A stretch of DNA of 64,000 nucleotides from Prevotella sp. UBA5387 (GCA_002407775.1 DHOP01000005.1:10257-74256), one strand, 5' to 3'; shown: positions 8,977 to 17,852, numbered from the stretch's first letter. Notes: a model not told the origin generated them from the sequence alone. A program made the numbers and translations.

Positions 8977-9017
8977 AATCAATATTTAATTATGAATGAT
9001 GAATAATTTATGTGGTA

Positions 9018-9701
9018 TTAAGCCATGCACATGCTGGGGGCAAAGCCCAACCAGAATGAGAGGATAAGGATAGCGAACACGCCCATAAGCAGCGTCACAT
9101 AAACGCTACCAATGACCTGCCAACGCCTAAGCCAGATTTTACCACTAAAACCAAGTGTCTGCATAGAGCTCCAGAAACCGTGTGTGAGGTGGAACCATAA
9201 GGCACCAATCCACAACAAGTAAAGCACCGAGAACACTGGATTGCTGAACGTCTCCTGAATCCATGCGAAGCCGTCAGCTGGATCATGTGCCACCTGGATG
9301 TGAGCGAGTTCTGCAAACATCATGTTGCCCCAGAAATTGTAGAGGTGAAGCACCAAGCCGGTGAACACGATAAGGCCTAACACGAGCATGTTTTGTGAAG
9401 CCCAACTCACCTCGGAACGGCGACTTGTCACCTCATAACGTTGAGAACCACGTGCACGACGGTTCTGCATTGTAAGGATAAAAGCATAGACGATGTGACA
9501 AACCGCCAGAAACGCCAATGCTGCCGTGCCGAGAACGGCATACCAATTGCTTCCCAAAAACTTGCACACAACGTTGTAAGCATCCCCTGAGAAGAATGCT
9601 GCCACGTTCATGCAACAATGGAAAGTCAGGAATAGAATAAGGGAGACGCCAGTCAGCGACATCACAACTTTTCTACCAATCGGAGAATTAATTAACCACA
9701 T
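9018..9701 (-). CDS. sdhC: succinate dehydrogenase / fumarate reductase cytochrome b subunit
   Basis: Membrane anchor and diheme cytochrome b of the complex. The 227-residue protein shows five hydrophobic segments (beginning VVMSLTGVSLILFLTFHCCMN), with His residues inside helices (FHCCMN, ALAFLAVCHIVYAF, GLVLHLYNFW, ALWFHLTHGFW) suited to heme ligation. A single long anchor subunit is the Bacteroidetes/epsilon type (B-type complex), unlike the two-subunit anchor of E. coli. First gene of the operon, 119 bp below its promoter. Confidence 0.93.
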   Translation of the reverse strand: MWLINSPIGRKVVMSLTGVSLILFLTFHCCMNVAAFFSGDAYNVVCKFLGSNWYAVLGTAALAFLAVCHIVYAFILTMQNRRARGSQRYEVTSRRSEVSWASQNMLVLGLIVFTGLVLHLYNFWGNMMFAELAHIQVAHDPADGFAWIQETFSNPVFSVLYLLWIGALWFHLTHGFWSSMQTLGFSGKIWLRRWQVIGSVYVTLLMGVFAILILSFWLGFAPSMCMA

Positions 9702-9826
9702 AAATGATTGATTTTGAATTATTTAACTGTTAGATAATATCTAAATAGTGATTGGGTGTGCCTCCATAAAAGATTAACGCGCACGTTTAATATTATTAGG
9801 AAATACTCACGCCCGCATAATGAATG

Positions 9827-9857
9827 CAAAAATACTATATTTTGGTGATAATCCAAA
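9827..9857 (-). promoter_or_regulatory. promoter of sdhCAB
   Basis: On the minus strand TTTG (9854-9857), 19-bp spacer, TATTTTTG (9827-9834): an exact match to the Bacteroidetes consensus. The predicted 5' untranslated leader is about 120 nt, long enough to hold regulatory structure. Confidence 0.7.
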
Positions 9858-9888
9858 GTTAAAACGACTATTTTTCGAGATAATTACG

Positions 9889-9896
9889 TACTTTTG
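9889..9896 (+). promoter_or_regulatory. -7 element of mnmG promoter
   Basis: TACTTTTG, 20 bp before the mnmG start codon, with no good -33 TTTG. It lies back-to-back with the sdhC promoter, only about 30 bp away. Confidence 0.45.
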
Positions 9897-9916
9897 CCGA
9901 AAATGAAAATAGTCGA

Positions 9917-11788
9917 ATGATACTCAAATATGACGTGATTGTCATTGGTGGGGGACACGCCGGTTGCGAAGCTGCAACTGCGGCGGCGAATGTTGGTGCC
10001 CGCACCTGTCTTGTGACAATGGACATGAATAAAATTGCGCAAATGAGCTGCAATCCTGCCATCGGCGGAATCGCCAAGGGTCAGATCGTACGCGAGATAG
10101 ATGCGCTAGGCGGACAGATGGGACTCGTGACTGATGCGACAGCTATTCAATTCCGCATGCTTAACAAAGGAAAGGGACCGGCAGTATGGTCGCCACGCGC
10201 TCAATGTGACCGTGAAAAGTATATTGTAGAGTGGCGCCGTCATCTAGACAGGACACCCAACTTAGATATCTGGCAGGACCAAGCCGACGAGCTATTGGTC
10301 GAAAATGGAACTGCCGTTGGCGTCCGAACGATATGGGGAGTAGAACTAAGGTCGAAAAGTACCATAGTCTGTGCTGGCACTTTTCTCAATGGCCTGATGC
10401 ATATCGGAAAACACAAGGTAGCAGGAGGGCGTATCGCAGAGCCTGCCGTTTCAGATTTCACGGAATCGATTACGCGATGGGGCATTCGTATGGGACGTAT
10501 GAAAACCGGGACGCCAGTACGCATGGATAAGCGTACTATTCACTTCGAGGACACAGAAGAGCAGCCTGGCGACAGCGTGATCAATACATTCAGTTATTTC
10601 CAGTCTAAACCCATCCTGAAGCAATTACCATGTTGGACTTGCTTTACCACGCCGGAATCACATGAGATTTTGCGTGAGGACCTAGCAAACTCCCCACTCT
10701 ACAACGGACAGATTGAATCTATAGGGCCACGTTACTGCCCTTCAATCGAAACCAAATTAGTCACATTCCCCGACAAAGATAAGCACCCTCTGTTCATCGA
10801 GCCCGAAGGTGAAGATACCAACGAGATGTATCTTAACGGTTTCTCCTCGTCAATGCCCATGGACACACAGCTTCGTGCCTTACGTTCCATTCCCGCCCTT
10901 AGAGATGTGAAATTCTATCGTCCTGGGTATGCTATCGAATATGATTATTTCGATCCTACACAACTCAAGCACTCTTTAGAGTCCAAGGTCATTAACGGTC
11001 TGTTCTTCGCTGGCCAAGTGAATGGTACAACCGGTTACGAGGAAGCGGGAGGACAGGGACTACTTGCGGGCATCAATGCCGCCTTAAAAGCGGGAGGAGC
11101 TGAGCCATTTGTGATGAATCGTGACGAGAGTTATATTGGCGTTCTCATCGACGACCTAACTACCAAAGGTGTAGATGAGCCCTATAGAATGTTCACCTCA
11201 AGAGCTGAATACCGAATACTTCTTCGTCAAGACAATGCCGACGAACGGCTTACTGAAAAAGCCTATCAATTGGGGCTGGCTTCACGCGAGCGTTTCGATT
11301 GGTGGAAGCAAAAGAAGGAAGGAATCGAAAAAATCGTTGATTTCTGCAATATTACATTAGTAAAGCCCAAAGAAATCAATAGCACTCTTGAAACCTTGGG
11401 CACTAACCCTCTCCATCAAAGCTGTAAAATAGCCGACCTTATCGCGCGACCACAACTTTCGTTGGAACGACTTTCGGAGCAATTACCCGAACTGAAAGAA
11501 GTGATGGATTCACCGGAAAACAGGCAACAGGAGATATCTGAAGCAGCAGAAATTCGGATTAAATACAAAGGCTATATAGAACGCGAAGTCATCGTCGCTG
11601 ATAAGATGCACCGCTTAGAGGATATAAAAATCAAGGGGCATTTCAGCTATTCAGAATTAAAAGAAATCAGTACGGAAGGTCGCCAAAAACTCGAACGAAT
11701 CGACCCCGAAACTCTGGGGCAGGCGAGTCGTATTCCTGGAGTTTCGCCAAGCGACATCAATGTTATGCTCGTACTAATGGGAAGATAA
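9917..11788 (+). CDS. mnmG: tRNA uridine-5-carboxymethylaminomethyl(34) synthesis enzyme MnmG
   Basis: FAD enzyme that with MnmE installs the cmnm5 group on wobble U34 of tRNAs. The 623-residue protein has the FAD-binding loop VIVIGGGHAGCEAATAA at the N-terminus, the family signature GPRYCPSIETK, and the second signature GLFFAGQVNGTTGYEEAGGQG, followed by the C-terminal helical domain. Length is typical. Gene divergent from sdhC. MnmG (GidA) genes commonly lie near oriC, which fits the two parS-like sites just downstream. Confidence 0.96.
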   Translation: MILKYDVIVIGGGHAGCEAATAAANVGARTCLVTMDMNKIAQMSCNPAIGGIAKGQIVREIDALGGQMGLVTDATAIQFRMLNKGKGPAVWSPRAQCDREKYIVEWRRHLDRTPNLDIWQDQADELLVENGTAVGVRTIWGVELRSKSTIVCAGTFLNGLMHIGKHKVAGGRIAEPAVSDFTESITRWGIRMGRMKTGTPVRMDKRTIHFEDTEEQPGDSVINTFSYFQSKPILKQLPCWTCFTTPESHEILREDLANSPLYNGQIESIGPRYCPSIETKLVTFPDKDKHPLFIEPEGEDTNEMYLNGFSSSMPMDTQLRALRSIPALRDVKFYRPGYAIEYDYFDPTQLKHSLESKVINGLFFAGQVNGTTGYEEAGGQGLLAGINAALKAGGAEPFVMNRDESYIGVLIDDLTTKGVDEPYRMFTSRAEYRILLRQDNADERLTEKAYQLGLASRERFDWWKQKKEGIEKIVDFCNITLVKPKEINSTLETLGTNPLHQSCKIADLIARPQLSLERLSEQLPELKEVMDSPENRQQEISEAAEIRIKYKGYIEREVIVADKMHRLEDIKIKGHFSYSELKEISTEGRQKLERIDPETLGQASRIPGVSPSDINVMLVLMGR

Positions 11789-11877
11789 ATACTAAGAACA
11801 GGCAAAAGGTTCTAATTATAAATGGTGAAATTCTATGATTCAGTATTTTGGAATTATCGTTAAAAACCAATGCTCAA

Positions 11878-11942
11878 AGAAACGAACTTATATCGTTAAG
11901 ATATAGCTAAGTTATTATATCGTCCTTAGTCGTTTCTCTTTT
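11878..11942 (+). terminator. possible terminator of mnmG
   Basis: Inverted repeat AGAAACGA (11878-11885) / TCGTTTCT (11930-11937) enclosing further self-complementary sequence, followed by a short pyrimidine run CTTTTC. The loop is long, so termination is uncertain. Confidence 0.35.
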
Positions 11943-11954
11943 CAAGATCTCGAA

Positions 11955-11970
11955 TGTTTCACGTGAAACC
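11955..11970. other. parS-like ParB binding site 1
   Basis: TGTTTCACGTGAAACC matches the conserved bacterial parS 16-mer (TGTTTCACGTGAAACA) at 15 of 16 positions, including the central palindrome GTTTCACGTGAAAC. It lies between mnmG and apt, 58 bp ahead of the apt start. Confidence 0.8.
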
Positions 11971-12027
11971 AATTGTCGAATAAATCATTGAAAATTAAAT
12001 AATTATAATGTCAATAGATCGTAATTT

Positions 12028-12558
12028 ATGAACAATCAAGTATTACTCGACCATCTGAGAGTTATTCCCAACTGGCCGATTAAAGGGGTAAATTTTAGAG
12101 ATGTTACAACCCTTTTCAAAAGTCCTGAATGTATCCGCATTCTGAGTGACGAGATGTACAACCTCTATAAGGACAAAGGCATCACAAAAATAGTAGGCAT
12201 TGAAAGCCGTGGATTTGTCATGAGTAGTGCCCTAGCCTATCGTCTAGGAACAGGAATCGTACTTTGTCGTAAACCTGGCAAATTGCCATGTGAGACCGTT
12301 ACACAAAGTTATGCTAAAGAATATGGCATTGACACCATTGAAATCCACAAAGATGCCATCAACGAAAATGACATCGTACTACTTCATGACGACTTGCTTG
12401 CAACTGGAGGTACCATGAAGGCGGCCTGCGAGCTTGTGAGGAAATTTCGCCCTAAAAAGATTTATTGCAGCTTCATCATCGAATTGTTAGAAGAGTTTCC
12501 GAATGCTCGCGAGGAATTTGGAGAAGACGTGGAAGTCTCTAGTATTCTGAGTTTCTAA
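12028..12558 (+). CDS. apt: adenine phosphoribosyltransferase
   Basis: Cytoplasmic purine salvage enzyme making AMP from adenine and PRPP. The 176-residue protein has the type I PRTase PRPP-binding loop VLLHDDLLATGGTMKAA and the Apt-specific N-terminal features (IPNWPIKGVNFRDVTTL and GIESRGFVMSSALAYRLG). Length is normal. It stands alone between two parS-like sites (11955-11970 and 12884-12899). Confidence 0.95.
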   Translation: MNNQVLLDHLRVIPNWPIKGVNFRDVTTLFKSPECIRILSDEMYNLYKDKGITKIVGIESRGFVMSSALAYRLGTGIVLCRKPGKLPCETVTQSYAKEYGIDTIEIHKDAINENDIVLLHDDLLATGGTMKAACELVRKFRPKKIYCSFIIELLEEFPNAREEFGEDVEVSSILSF

Positions 12559-12649
12559 GGAGTTTTCCTTTAGAAAGTGGAAGAATCCTTTAGAACAAGA
12601 CCGAGCATCACCCCCATTTGTCAAAATCATCTCTAAGCATTCATGTTGT

Positions 12650-12737
12650 AATTCAATTTGATTCACGGAGTGATTCAAATTGTTTTACCGCATGATTCAA
12701 ATTGAATCACTCCGTGAATCAATTTGAATTACAATCG
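12650..12737. repeat. 22-bp tandem repeat array B (4 units)
   Basis: Units at 12650-12671, 12672-12693, 12694-12715 and 12716-12737, in perfect 22-bp register. Unit 3 contains a near-perfect palindrome, GATTCAA-A-TTGAATC. It starts 92 bp downstream of the apt stop codon. Confidence 0.88.
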
Positions 12738-12883
12738 CAATCGTCACCAATCGTAAAAAGGCAACAATGCTAATGACATCGAAAATCATGGGTATCCTCG
12801 TTTCGGGAATTTGAAAAGCTTGGCATATACTTTGCAGTTCTATATACAGCAGAATCATTACAGAGATATCAAAAGGCTAAATT

Positions 12884-12899
12884 GGTTTCACGTGAAACA
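12884..12899. other. parS-like ParB binding site 2
   Basis: GGTTTCACGTGAAACA, 15 of 16 matches to the parS consensus and sharing the 14-bp palindrome GTTTCACGTGAAAC with site 1. It is 929 bp from site 1 and 41 bp ahead of uvrC. Confidence 0.8.
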
Positions 12900-12940
12900 A
12901 GAAATCCGGAAGTGTCAATAAACAAAAGGGAAGGCAAAAG

Positions 12941-14794
12941 ATGACAATAGAAGAAAACGAAAAAAGACTTGCCTATCTGAAGAACATAGTGCTGAATATG
13001 CCTGAACTGCCAGGCAGCTATCAGTTCTATGATAAAGAGCGTACCATCATTTATGTAGGTAAGGCGAAAAAGCTAAAGAGCCGTGTTTCGACCTACCTAC
13101 ACAAAGAAGTGGATCGATACAAAACGAAAGTGCTTGTCAGCAAGATATATGATATTTCTTATACTGTTGTCAAAACTGAAGAGGACGCCTTGCTGCTGGA
13201 AAATTCTCTAATCAAAAAGTATAATCCACGTTACAATGTACTCTTGAAGGACGGGAAGACCTACCCTAGCATTTGCGTGACTAACGAATACTTCCCACGT
13301 GTCTATAGAACTCGGCAGATAAATAAGAAATATGGCACCTATTTTGGACCCTTCCCCCATATTTCTTCGATGTACAATGTGCTCGAATTGATTAAGAAAA
13401 CGTACAAGCCACGTAGCTGTAGGCAACCGATTACTAAAGAGGGCGTGAAGCAACATAAATACCGTCCTTGCCTAGAATATCACATTCACAACTGTGACGG
13501 TTGCTGCATTGGTAAACAAAGCTATGAGGACTATCAAGAAAACATTCGTCAGGCAAAAGAAATTCTAAAAGGAAACACACGCGAAATGAGCAATCGTCTT
13601 TATAACAAGATGCTGGAAGAGTCATCACTTCTGCATTTTGAAGAGGCGGAAAGACTGAAGCAACGTTACCTTTTGCTGCAAGAATTCGTGTCAAAAAGTG
13701 AGGTGGTAAGTCATACTATTGAGGATGTCGACGTATTTTCCATCACAGATGATGAATTACAAAAACACGCATTCATCAACTACATTCATGTAAAGAATGG
13801 CACTATAAACCAGAGCTTTACCTATGAATATAAGCGAAAACTGGAGGAGTCGGACGAAGATTTGCTTCTACAGGCTATACCAGAAATACGTGATCGATTT
13901 AATAGTACCGCTAAAGAAATCATTGTTCCGTTTGAGATGGATTGGAGACTCAAGGATGCAGAATTTTTCATTCCTCAGCGAGGTGACAAAAAGCATTTGT
14001 TAGAGCTTTCTGAGATGAACGGAAAACAATATAAATTTGACCGTCTAAAGCAAGCCGAAAAGCTTAATCCAGAGCAAAAACAGACTCGTCTGATGAAGGA
14101 ATTACAACTCAAATTAGGTCTCCCAAAGTTGCCATATCATATTGAATGTTTCGATAACTCAAACATTTCAGGTACGGATGCCGTGGCCGGTTGCGTAGTT
14201 TACAAGGGCATGAAGCCTGCTCGCAAAGACTATAGGAAGTACAACATAAAGACCGTAATCGGTCCAGACGATTATGCCTCCATGCAGGAGGTTGTGCGGA
14301 GACGCTATGGTCGCATGATCGAAGAAGGAGAATCCCTACCCGACCTCATTATTACCGATGGTGGCAAAGGCCAAATGGATATTGTAAAAGAAGTTGTAGT
14401 AGGTGAACTCAATCTACAAATACCCATTGCAGGTCTTGCAAAAGACGATCGCCATCGAACCAATGAATTGCTTTATGGATGGCCCCCACAAGTCGTTGGC
14501 CTTAAGTCTGATAGCGAGTTATTTCATGCTTTGACACAGATCCAGAATGAAGTTCACAGATATGCAATTGCATTCCATCGTGACAAACGATCCAAAAGTG
14601 CTCTCCATTCGGAACTAGACGAGATAAAAGGAATAGGTAAAAAGACACAGGAATCGTTGCTAAAAAGCTTAAAATCAGTAAGAAACATAAAGGTAGCAAC
14701 ACCTGAACAACTTGCTACCATTATCGGATCAGCCAAGGGAAAAATCGTTTACGATTACTTTCATCAAAGTGACGACGAAAAATTAAATGCCTAA
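12941..14794 (+). CDS. uvrC: excinuclease ABC subunit C
   Basis: Dual-incision nuclease of nucleotide excision repair. The 617-residue protein shows the N-terminal GIY-YIG nuclease (PGSYQFYDKERTIIYVGKAK, residues about 24-100), a Cys cluster (CRQP..CLEYHIHNCDGCC) common in UvrC, a UVR helical motif near 215-245, the RNase H-like endonuclease domain (HIECFDNSNISGTDAVAGCV and LIITDGGKGQ, whose Asp residues are catalytic), and C-terminal helix-hairpin-helix motifs (IKGIGKKTQESLL). Complete and typical in length. Confidence 0.96.
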   Translation: MTIEENEKRLAYLKNIVLNMPELPGSYQFYDKERTIIYVGKAKKLKSRVSTYLHKEVDRYKTKVLVSKIYDISYTVVKTEEDALLLENSLIKKYNPRYNVLLKDGKTYPSICVTNEYFPRVYRTRQINKKYGTYFGPFPHISSMYNVLELIKKTYKPRSCRQPITKEGVKQHKYRPCLEYHIHNCDGCCIGKQSYEDYQENIRQAKEILKGNTREMSNRLYNKMLEESSLLHFEEAERLKQRYLLLQEFVSKSEVVSHTIEDVDVFSITDDELQKHAFINYIHVKNGTINQSFTYEYKRKLEESDEDLLLQAIPEIRDRFNSTAKEIIVPFEMDWRLKDAEFFIPQRGDKKHLLELSEMNGKQYKFDRLKQAEKLNPEQKQTRLMKELQLKLGLPKLPYHIECFDNSNISGTDAVAGCVVYKGMKPARKDYRKYNIKTVIGPDDYASMQEVVRRRYGRMIEEGESLPDLIITDGGKGQMDIVKEVVVGELNLQIPIAGLAKDDRHRTNELLYGWPPQVVGLKSDSELFHALTQIQNEVHRYAIAFHRDKRSKSALHSELDEIKGIGKKTQESLLKSLKSVRNIKVATPEQLATIIGSAKGKIVYDYFHQSDDEKLNA

Positions 14795-14796
14795 TG

Positions 14797-14828
14797 TTTT
14801 CACAATCAGGTAGTTTTTCTTACCTTTG
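14797..14828 (+). promoter_or_regulatory. promoter of the dtd operon
   Basis: TACCTTTG (14821-14828) with a TTTT -33-like element (14797-14800) 20 bp upstream; it begins right at the uvrC stop codon and is 36 bp ahead of dtd. Confidence 0.55.
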
Positions 14829-14863
14829 TCATAAATCATTGCATAATCAGCTGTGCTAGAACC

Positions 14864-15316
14864 ATGAGAATTGTCGTTCAAAGAGTTAGTCGCGCGCAAG
14901 TTTCCATTGAAGGCAAAGTGCATTCGTCCATTGGCAAAGGCTATCTTATTCTCCTAGGAATAGGTAGCGACGATACAGAAGAAGATATCACTTGGCTCGC
15001 TCAAAAGGTAGTGAAACTCCGCATATTTGACGATGCTAACGGCGTGATGAACCTAAGTATACAAGACGTGGGAGGCGACATCATCGTCGTATCACAATTC
15101 ACGCTTATGGCAAATTACAAGAAAAACAATCGCCCAAGCTGGATCAAGGCAGCACCGCACGATATCTCTGTTCCTCTCTACGAACGTTTCTGCGAGGCGC
15201 TAAGCAAAGCAATGGGCAAACCTATAGGAACGGGAGAATTCGGCGCAAATATGAAAGTTGAGCTTGTCAACGACGGCCCAGTCACGATTTGCATGGACAC
15301 TAAGAACAAAGAATAA
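14864..15316 (+). CDS. dtd: D-aminoacyl-tRNA deacylase
   Basis: Proofreading enzyme that hydrolyses D-amino acids from tRNA. The 150-residue protein has the N-terminal MRIVVQRVSRAQVSI, the active-site SQFTL motif (about residue 80), and the Gly-cisPro motif NDGPVT near the C-terminus, all diagnostic of the DTD fold. Length is normal. First gene of a likely three-gene unit with the MazG-like gene and deoC. Confidence 0.96.
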   Translation: MRIVVQRVSRAQVSIEGKVHSSIGKGYLILLGIGSDDTEEDITWLAQKVVKLRIFDDANGVMNLSIQDVGGDIIVVSQFTLMANYKKNNRPSWIKAAPHDISVPLYERFCEALSKAMGKPIGTGEFGANMKVELVNDGPVTICMDTKNKE

Positions 15317-15428
15317 GCCTCTACAAAAAGTCGCTCTTCATTCGACAGTTTTCCTCTTATCAACTATCTACGTATAAATTGGGAGACAATTTCTAATAAA
15401 TCAATTAATATTATTGAATTGGAGCTAT

Positions 15429-15758
15429 ATGATAACGATACAAGGAGCACAAGATGCTGTTGACCAATGGATTAAAGAGTTCGGTGTACGATATTTCAGC
15501 GAACTCACAAACATGACTGTCCTCACCGAGGAAGTGGGAGAATTGGCCCGTGTTATGGCTAGAAAATACGGTGATCAGAGCTTTAAACCAGGCGAAAAAG
15601 ATAACTTAGGCGAAGAAATGGCGGACATATTTTGGGTGCTTTGTTGTCTTGCCAACCAGACAGGAGTAAACCTTACCGAAGAGTTTATGAAGAGTTTAGA
15701 AAAGAAGACCAAACGTGATTCCTCGCGACACCTCGGTAACCCAAAACTAAAAGCATAA
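15429..15758 (+). CDS. MazG-like nucleotide pyrophosphohydrolase
   Basis: Small all-alpha NTP pyrophosphatase-like protein. The metal-binding motif EEVGEL (TVLTEEVGELARVMA) and the second motif EEMADIFWVL match the MazG/dUTPase-like E(E)xxE...ExxD pattern. I start at the ATG at 15429 (109 aa), which has GGAG just upstream; an in-frame TTG five codons earlier opens the longer frame and is less likely. It lies 112 bp after dtd and 24 bp before deoC. The family removes non-canonical or excess nucleotides; the exact substrate is not visible from sequence. Confidence 0.85.
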   Translation: MITIQGAQDAVDQWIKEFGVRYFSELTNMTVLTEEVGELARVMARKYGDQSFKPGEKDNLGEEMADIFWVLCCLANQTGVNLTEEFMKSLEKKTKRDSSRHLGNPKLKA

Positions 15759-15782
15759 AATAACAATATTAAAATATTAATT

Positions 15783-16754
15783 ATGGCAAAGACTGAAGAT
15801 AATAAATTCATTAAAAATTCGGGCCCATTGAAGGCTCAGGTTGACTCTCAGCGTAAAGCAAATGAGTCTGAAATAGACATCTACGAGCAGGCATTAAGTA
15901 AATATAACCTCGACGTAAACGAACAAGAGGTGAAAGATGCTGTGAAGAAAATCATCGAAAAGAAAGTGCCTGAGAATGATACCGTTGAAGTAAAAAAGTT
16001 TCTTTTCAGCTGCGTGGAACTGACCTCGTTGAACACAACGGACAATGAAGAGAAGATTCTTGCCATGACCGAGAAAGTGAATCAGTTCTTCATCTCCTTC
16101 CCCAACCTACCTCACGTAGCAACAATGTGCGTTTACCCCAACTTTGCAAGCATCATTCGCAATAGTCTTGAGATAGACGACGTTGAGATAGCAGTAGTAG
16201 CTGGTAGTTTTCCCACTTCTCAAACATTCCCCGAAATCAAGATTGCCGAAACAGCATTGGCAATAAGAGACGGTGCTACAAATGTAGATATCGTATTATC
16301 CGTTGGCAAGTTTTTAAATGGGGATTACGAGGGAATGTGCGACGAAATCGGCGAAATAAAGGAGACTTGTGGCGAGGTTCCTTTGAAAGTCATACTTGAA
16401 AATTGCTTGCTTGGCGGCCTTTCGAATGTGAAAAAAGCCTCTATTCTTTCCATGTATGCAGGTGCTGACTACATCAAGACATCAACGGGCAAAGACAAAG
16501 GAGGTGCAACTCCTGAGGACGTATATGTGATGTGTCAAGCCATAAAGGAATATTATGACGAGACTGGCATTCAGATCGGCCTGAAACCAGCTGGTGGAAT
16601 ACACAGTGTTATGGACGTAGTTGTCTTCTATACCATCGTAAAAGAGGTACTAGGAGAGAAATGGTTGACAAACTATTGGTTCCGTATTGGCACCAGTAGC
16701 CTGGCAAACAAGTTACTGAGCGAGATAGAAGGAAAGGAGATAAAGTTCTTCTAG
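15783..16754 (+). CDS. deoC: deoxyribose-phosphate aldolase
   Basis: Class I aldolase cleaving 2-deoxyribose-5-phosphate to glyceraldehyde-3-phosphate and acetaldehyde in deoxynucleoside catabolism. The 323-residue protein is longer than many because of an N-terminal extension of about 70 charged residues; the catalytic core is intact: Schiff-base Lys232 in GADYIKTSTGK, proton-relay Lys268 in GLKPAGGI, and Asp169 in ATNVDIVLSVG. Third gene of the dtd unit, pairing nucleotide hydrolysis with deoxyribose breakdown. Confidence 0.94.
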   Translation: MAKTEDNKFIKNSGPLKAQVDSQRKANESEIDIYEQALSKYNLDVNEQEVKDAVKKIIEKKVPENDTVEVKKFLFSCVELTSLNTTDNEEKILAMTEKVNQFFISFPNLPHVATMCVYPNFASIIRNSLEIDDVEIAVVAGSFPTSQTFPEIKIAETALAIRDGATNVDIVLSVGKFLNGDYEGMCDEIGEIKETCGEVPLKVILENCLLGGLSNVKKASILSMYAGADYIKTSTGKDKGGATPEDVYVMCQAIKEYYDETGIQIGLKPAGGIHSVMDVVVFYTIVKEVLGEKWLTNYWFRIGTSSLANKLLSEIEGKEIKFF

Positions 16755-16810
16755 ACATAGTATTATCTCCTGCTCTTTTTTGTCTAAACAGGCCGTACAG
16801 AATGGGTTAG

Positions 16811-16856
16811 TAATAAAAAATGCCGCCGTTACATATCAATTAATGTAACGGCGGCA
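16811..16856 (-). terminator. terminator between deoC and the polyprenyl synthase gene
   Basis: Perfect 14-bp stem TGCCGCCGTTACAT / ATGTAACGGCGGCA (16821-16834, 16843-16856). On the minus strand it is followed by TTTTTTATTA, fitting a terminator for the minus-strand polyprenyl synthase gene; it probably also blocks plus-strand readthrough from deoC. Confidence 0.85.
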
Positions 16857-16874
16857 CGTATTTATAATATAAGT

Positions 16875-17852
16875 CTATAACTTTCGCTCTATTACGAAGT
16901 CCAAATAAGCTCTCAGACTACGTTTCACATCCTCGTCTTGAACTTCATTATCCAAATACGCTATTGACTCTGCATGGAAGTTCCACATGCATTTATCGGC
17001 ATATTCTATGCCTCCGTTAGCTTTAGTAAATTGTACCAAGCGTGCAATTTCATCGGAATTGATCGTACCAAACTTGACTTTTTGAGCTAATGCCATCATA
17101 TCTTGATCCCCCGTGGAGTTTAGGGCATAAATCACTGGCAAAGTCAACTTGCCTTCAGCCATGTCGTTTCCTGTAGGCTTACCAATTTCGCTCTTATCGT
17201 AATAGTCAAAAATATCATCGCGAATCTGGAAGATTATACCAATGTTTTGACCAAACTTTTTTGCTGATTGAATCTGTACATCTGTAGCACCAACCGATTG
17301 TACCCCCACTGCTGCGCATGTTTCAAATAATGCTGCGGTTTTCTGCTTGATTACTTGATAATAAACTTGCTCTGAAATCTCTTGGTTCTGGATATTTGAC
17401 AATTGCAATATCTCACCATTAGAGAGCGTTCGCCCAAGTTCAGCAAGATTGCGAATGATAGGCTCAGAATGAGTAAAGCTCATGTGAAGAAGCGCAGTTG
17501 ATAACATGTAATCTCCTACAAGTACAGCAACTTTATTGTTGTAAGCCTCATTTACCGAGCTCTGACCACGTCTTTCCGCACTCTCGTCAACTACATCATC
17601 ATGGATCAAAGAGGCTGTATGTAACAACTCCAAGCCTACAGCCGCATGCAAAGTGGCATCACATATCTGGCCATAGTTCTTGGCCATCAGCAAGATAAGC
17701 ATGGGTCGCATGCGCTTTCCCGTACGCTGACGAATATGTTCAAGCGCCTGCCCAAGTAGGCCGTCAGAATGAGACAACGTCTTCTCGAATAACTCGATGA
17801 AATCGTCTAATTCTGCGATTATTGGCTGCTTTATGACCGATATATAATCCAT
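16875..17852 (-). CDS. trans-polyprenyl diphosphate synthase
   Basis: Long-chain isoprenyl diphosphate synthase, probably supplying the menaquinone side chain. The 325-residue protein has both aspartate-rich motifs: LIHDDVVDES (FARM-type DDxxD) and IRDDIFDYY (SARM), plus the early RTGKRMRPMLILL segment and conserved Lys/Arg residues. Chain length (octaprenyl or other) cannot be read reliably from sequence, so I give no symbol. Divergent from polA with an 89-bp gap; a TAATTTTG -7-like element at 17874-17881 could drive it. Confidence 0.9.
   Translation of the reverse strand: MDYISVIKQPIIAELDDFIELFEKTLSHSDGLLGQALEHIRQRTGKRMRPMLILLMAKNYGQICDATLHAAVGLELLHTASLIHDDVVDESAERRGQSSVNEAYNNKVAVLVGDYMLSTALLHMSFTHSEPIIRNLAELGRTLSNGEILQLSNIQNQEISEQVYYQVIKQKTAALFETCAAVGVQSVGATDVQIQSAKKFGQNIGIIFQIRDDIFDYYDKSEIGKPTGNDMAEGKLTLPVIYALNSTGDQDMMALAQKVKFGTINSDEIARLVQFTKANGGIEYADKCMWNFHAESIAYLDNEVQDEDVKRSLRAYLDFVIERKL

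Larger units (their letters stand above)
12559..12940. other. 382-bp intergenic region with repeat array B and parS-like site 2
   Basis: Non-coding region between apt and uvrC. It holds array B (12650-12737) and a parS-like palindrome (12884-12899). A TATACTTTG string near 12827 resembles a -7 element but its internal spacing is one base short, so I do not annotate it as the uvrC promoter. Confidence 0.5.

Noticed and set aside
12824..12833. TATACTTTG as the uvrC promoter -7 element
   Set aside because: The TA to TTTG spacing is one base short of TAnnTTTG and the nearest TTTG upstream is badly spaced.
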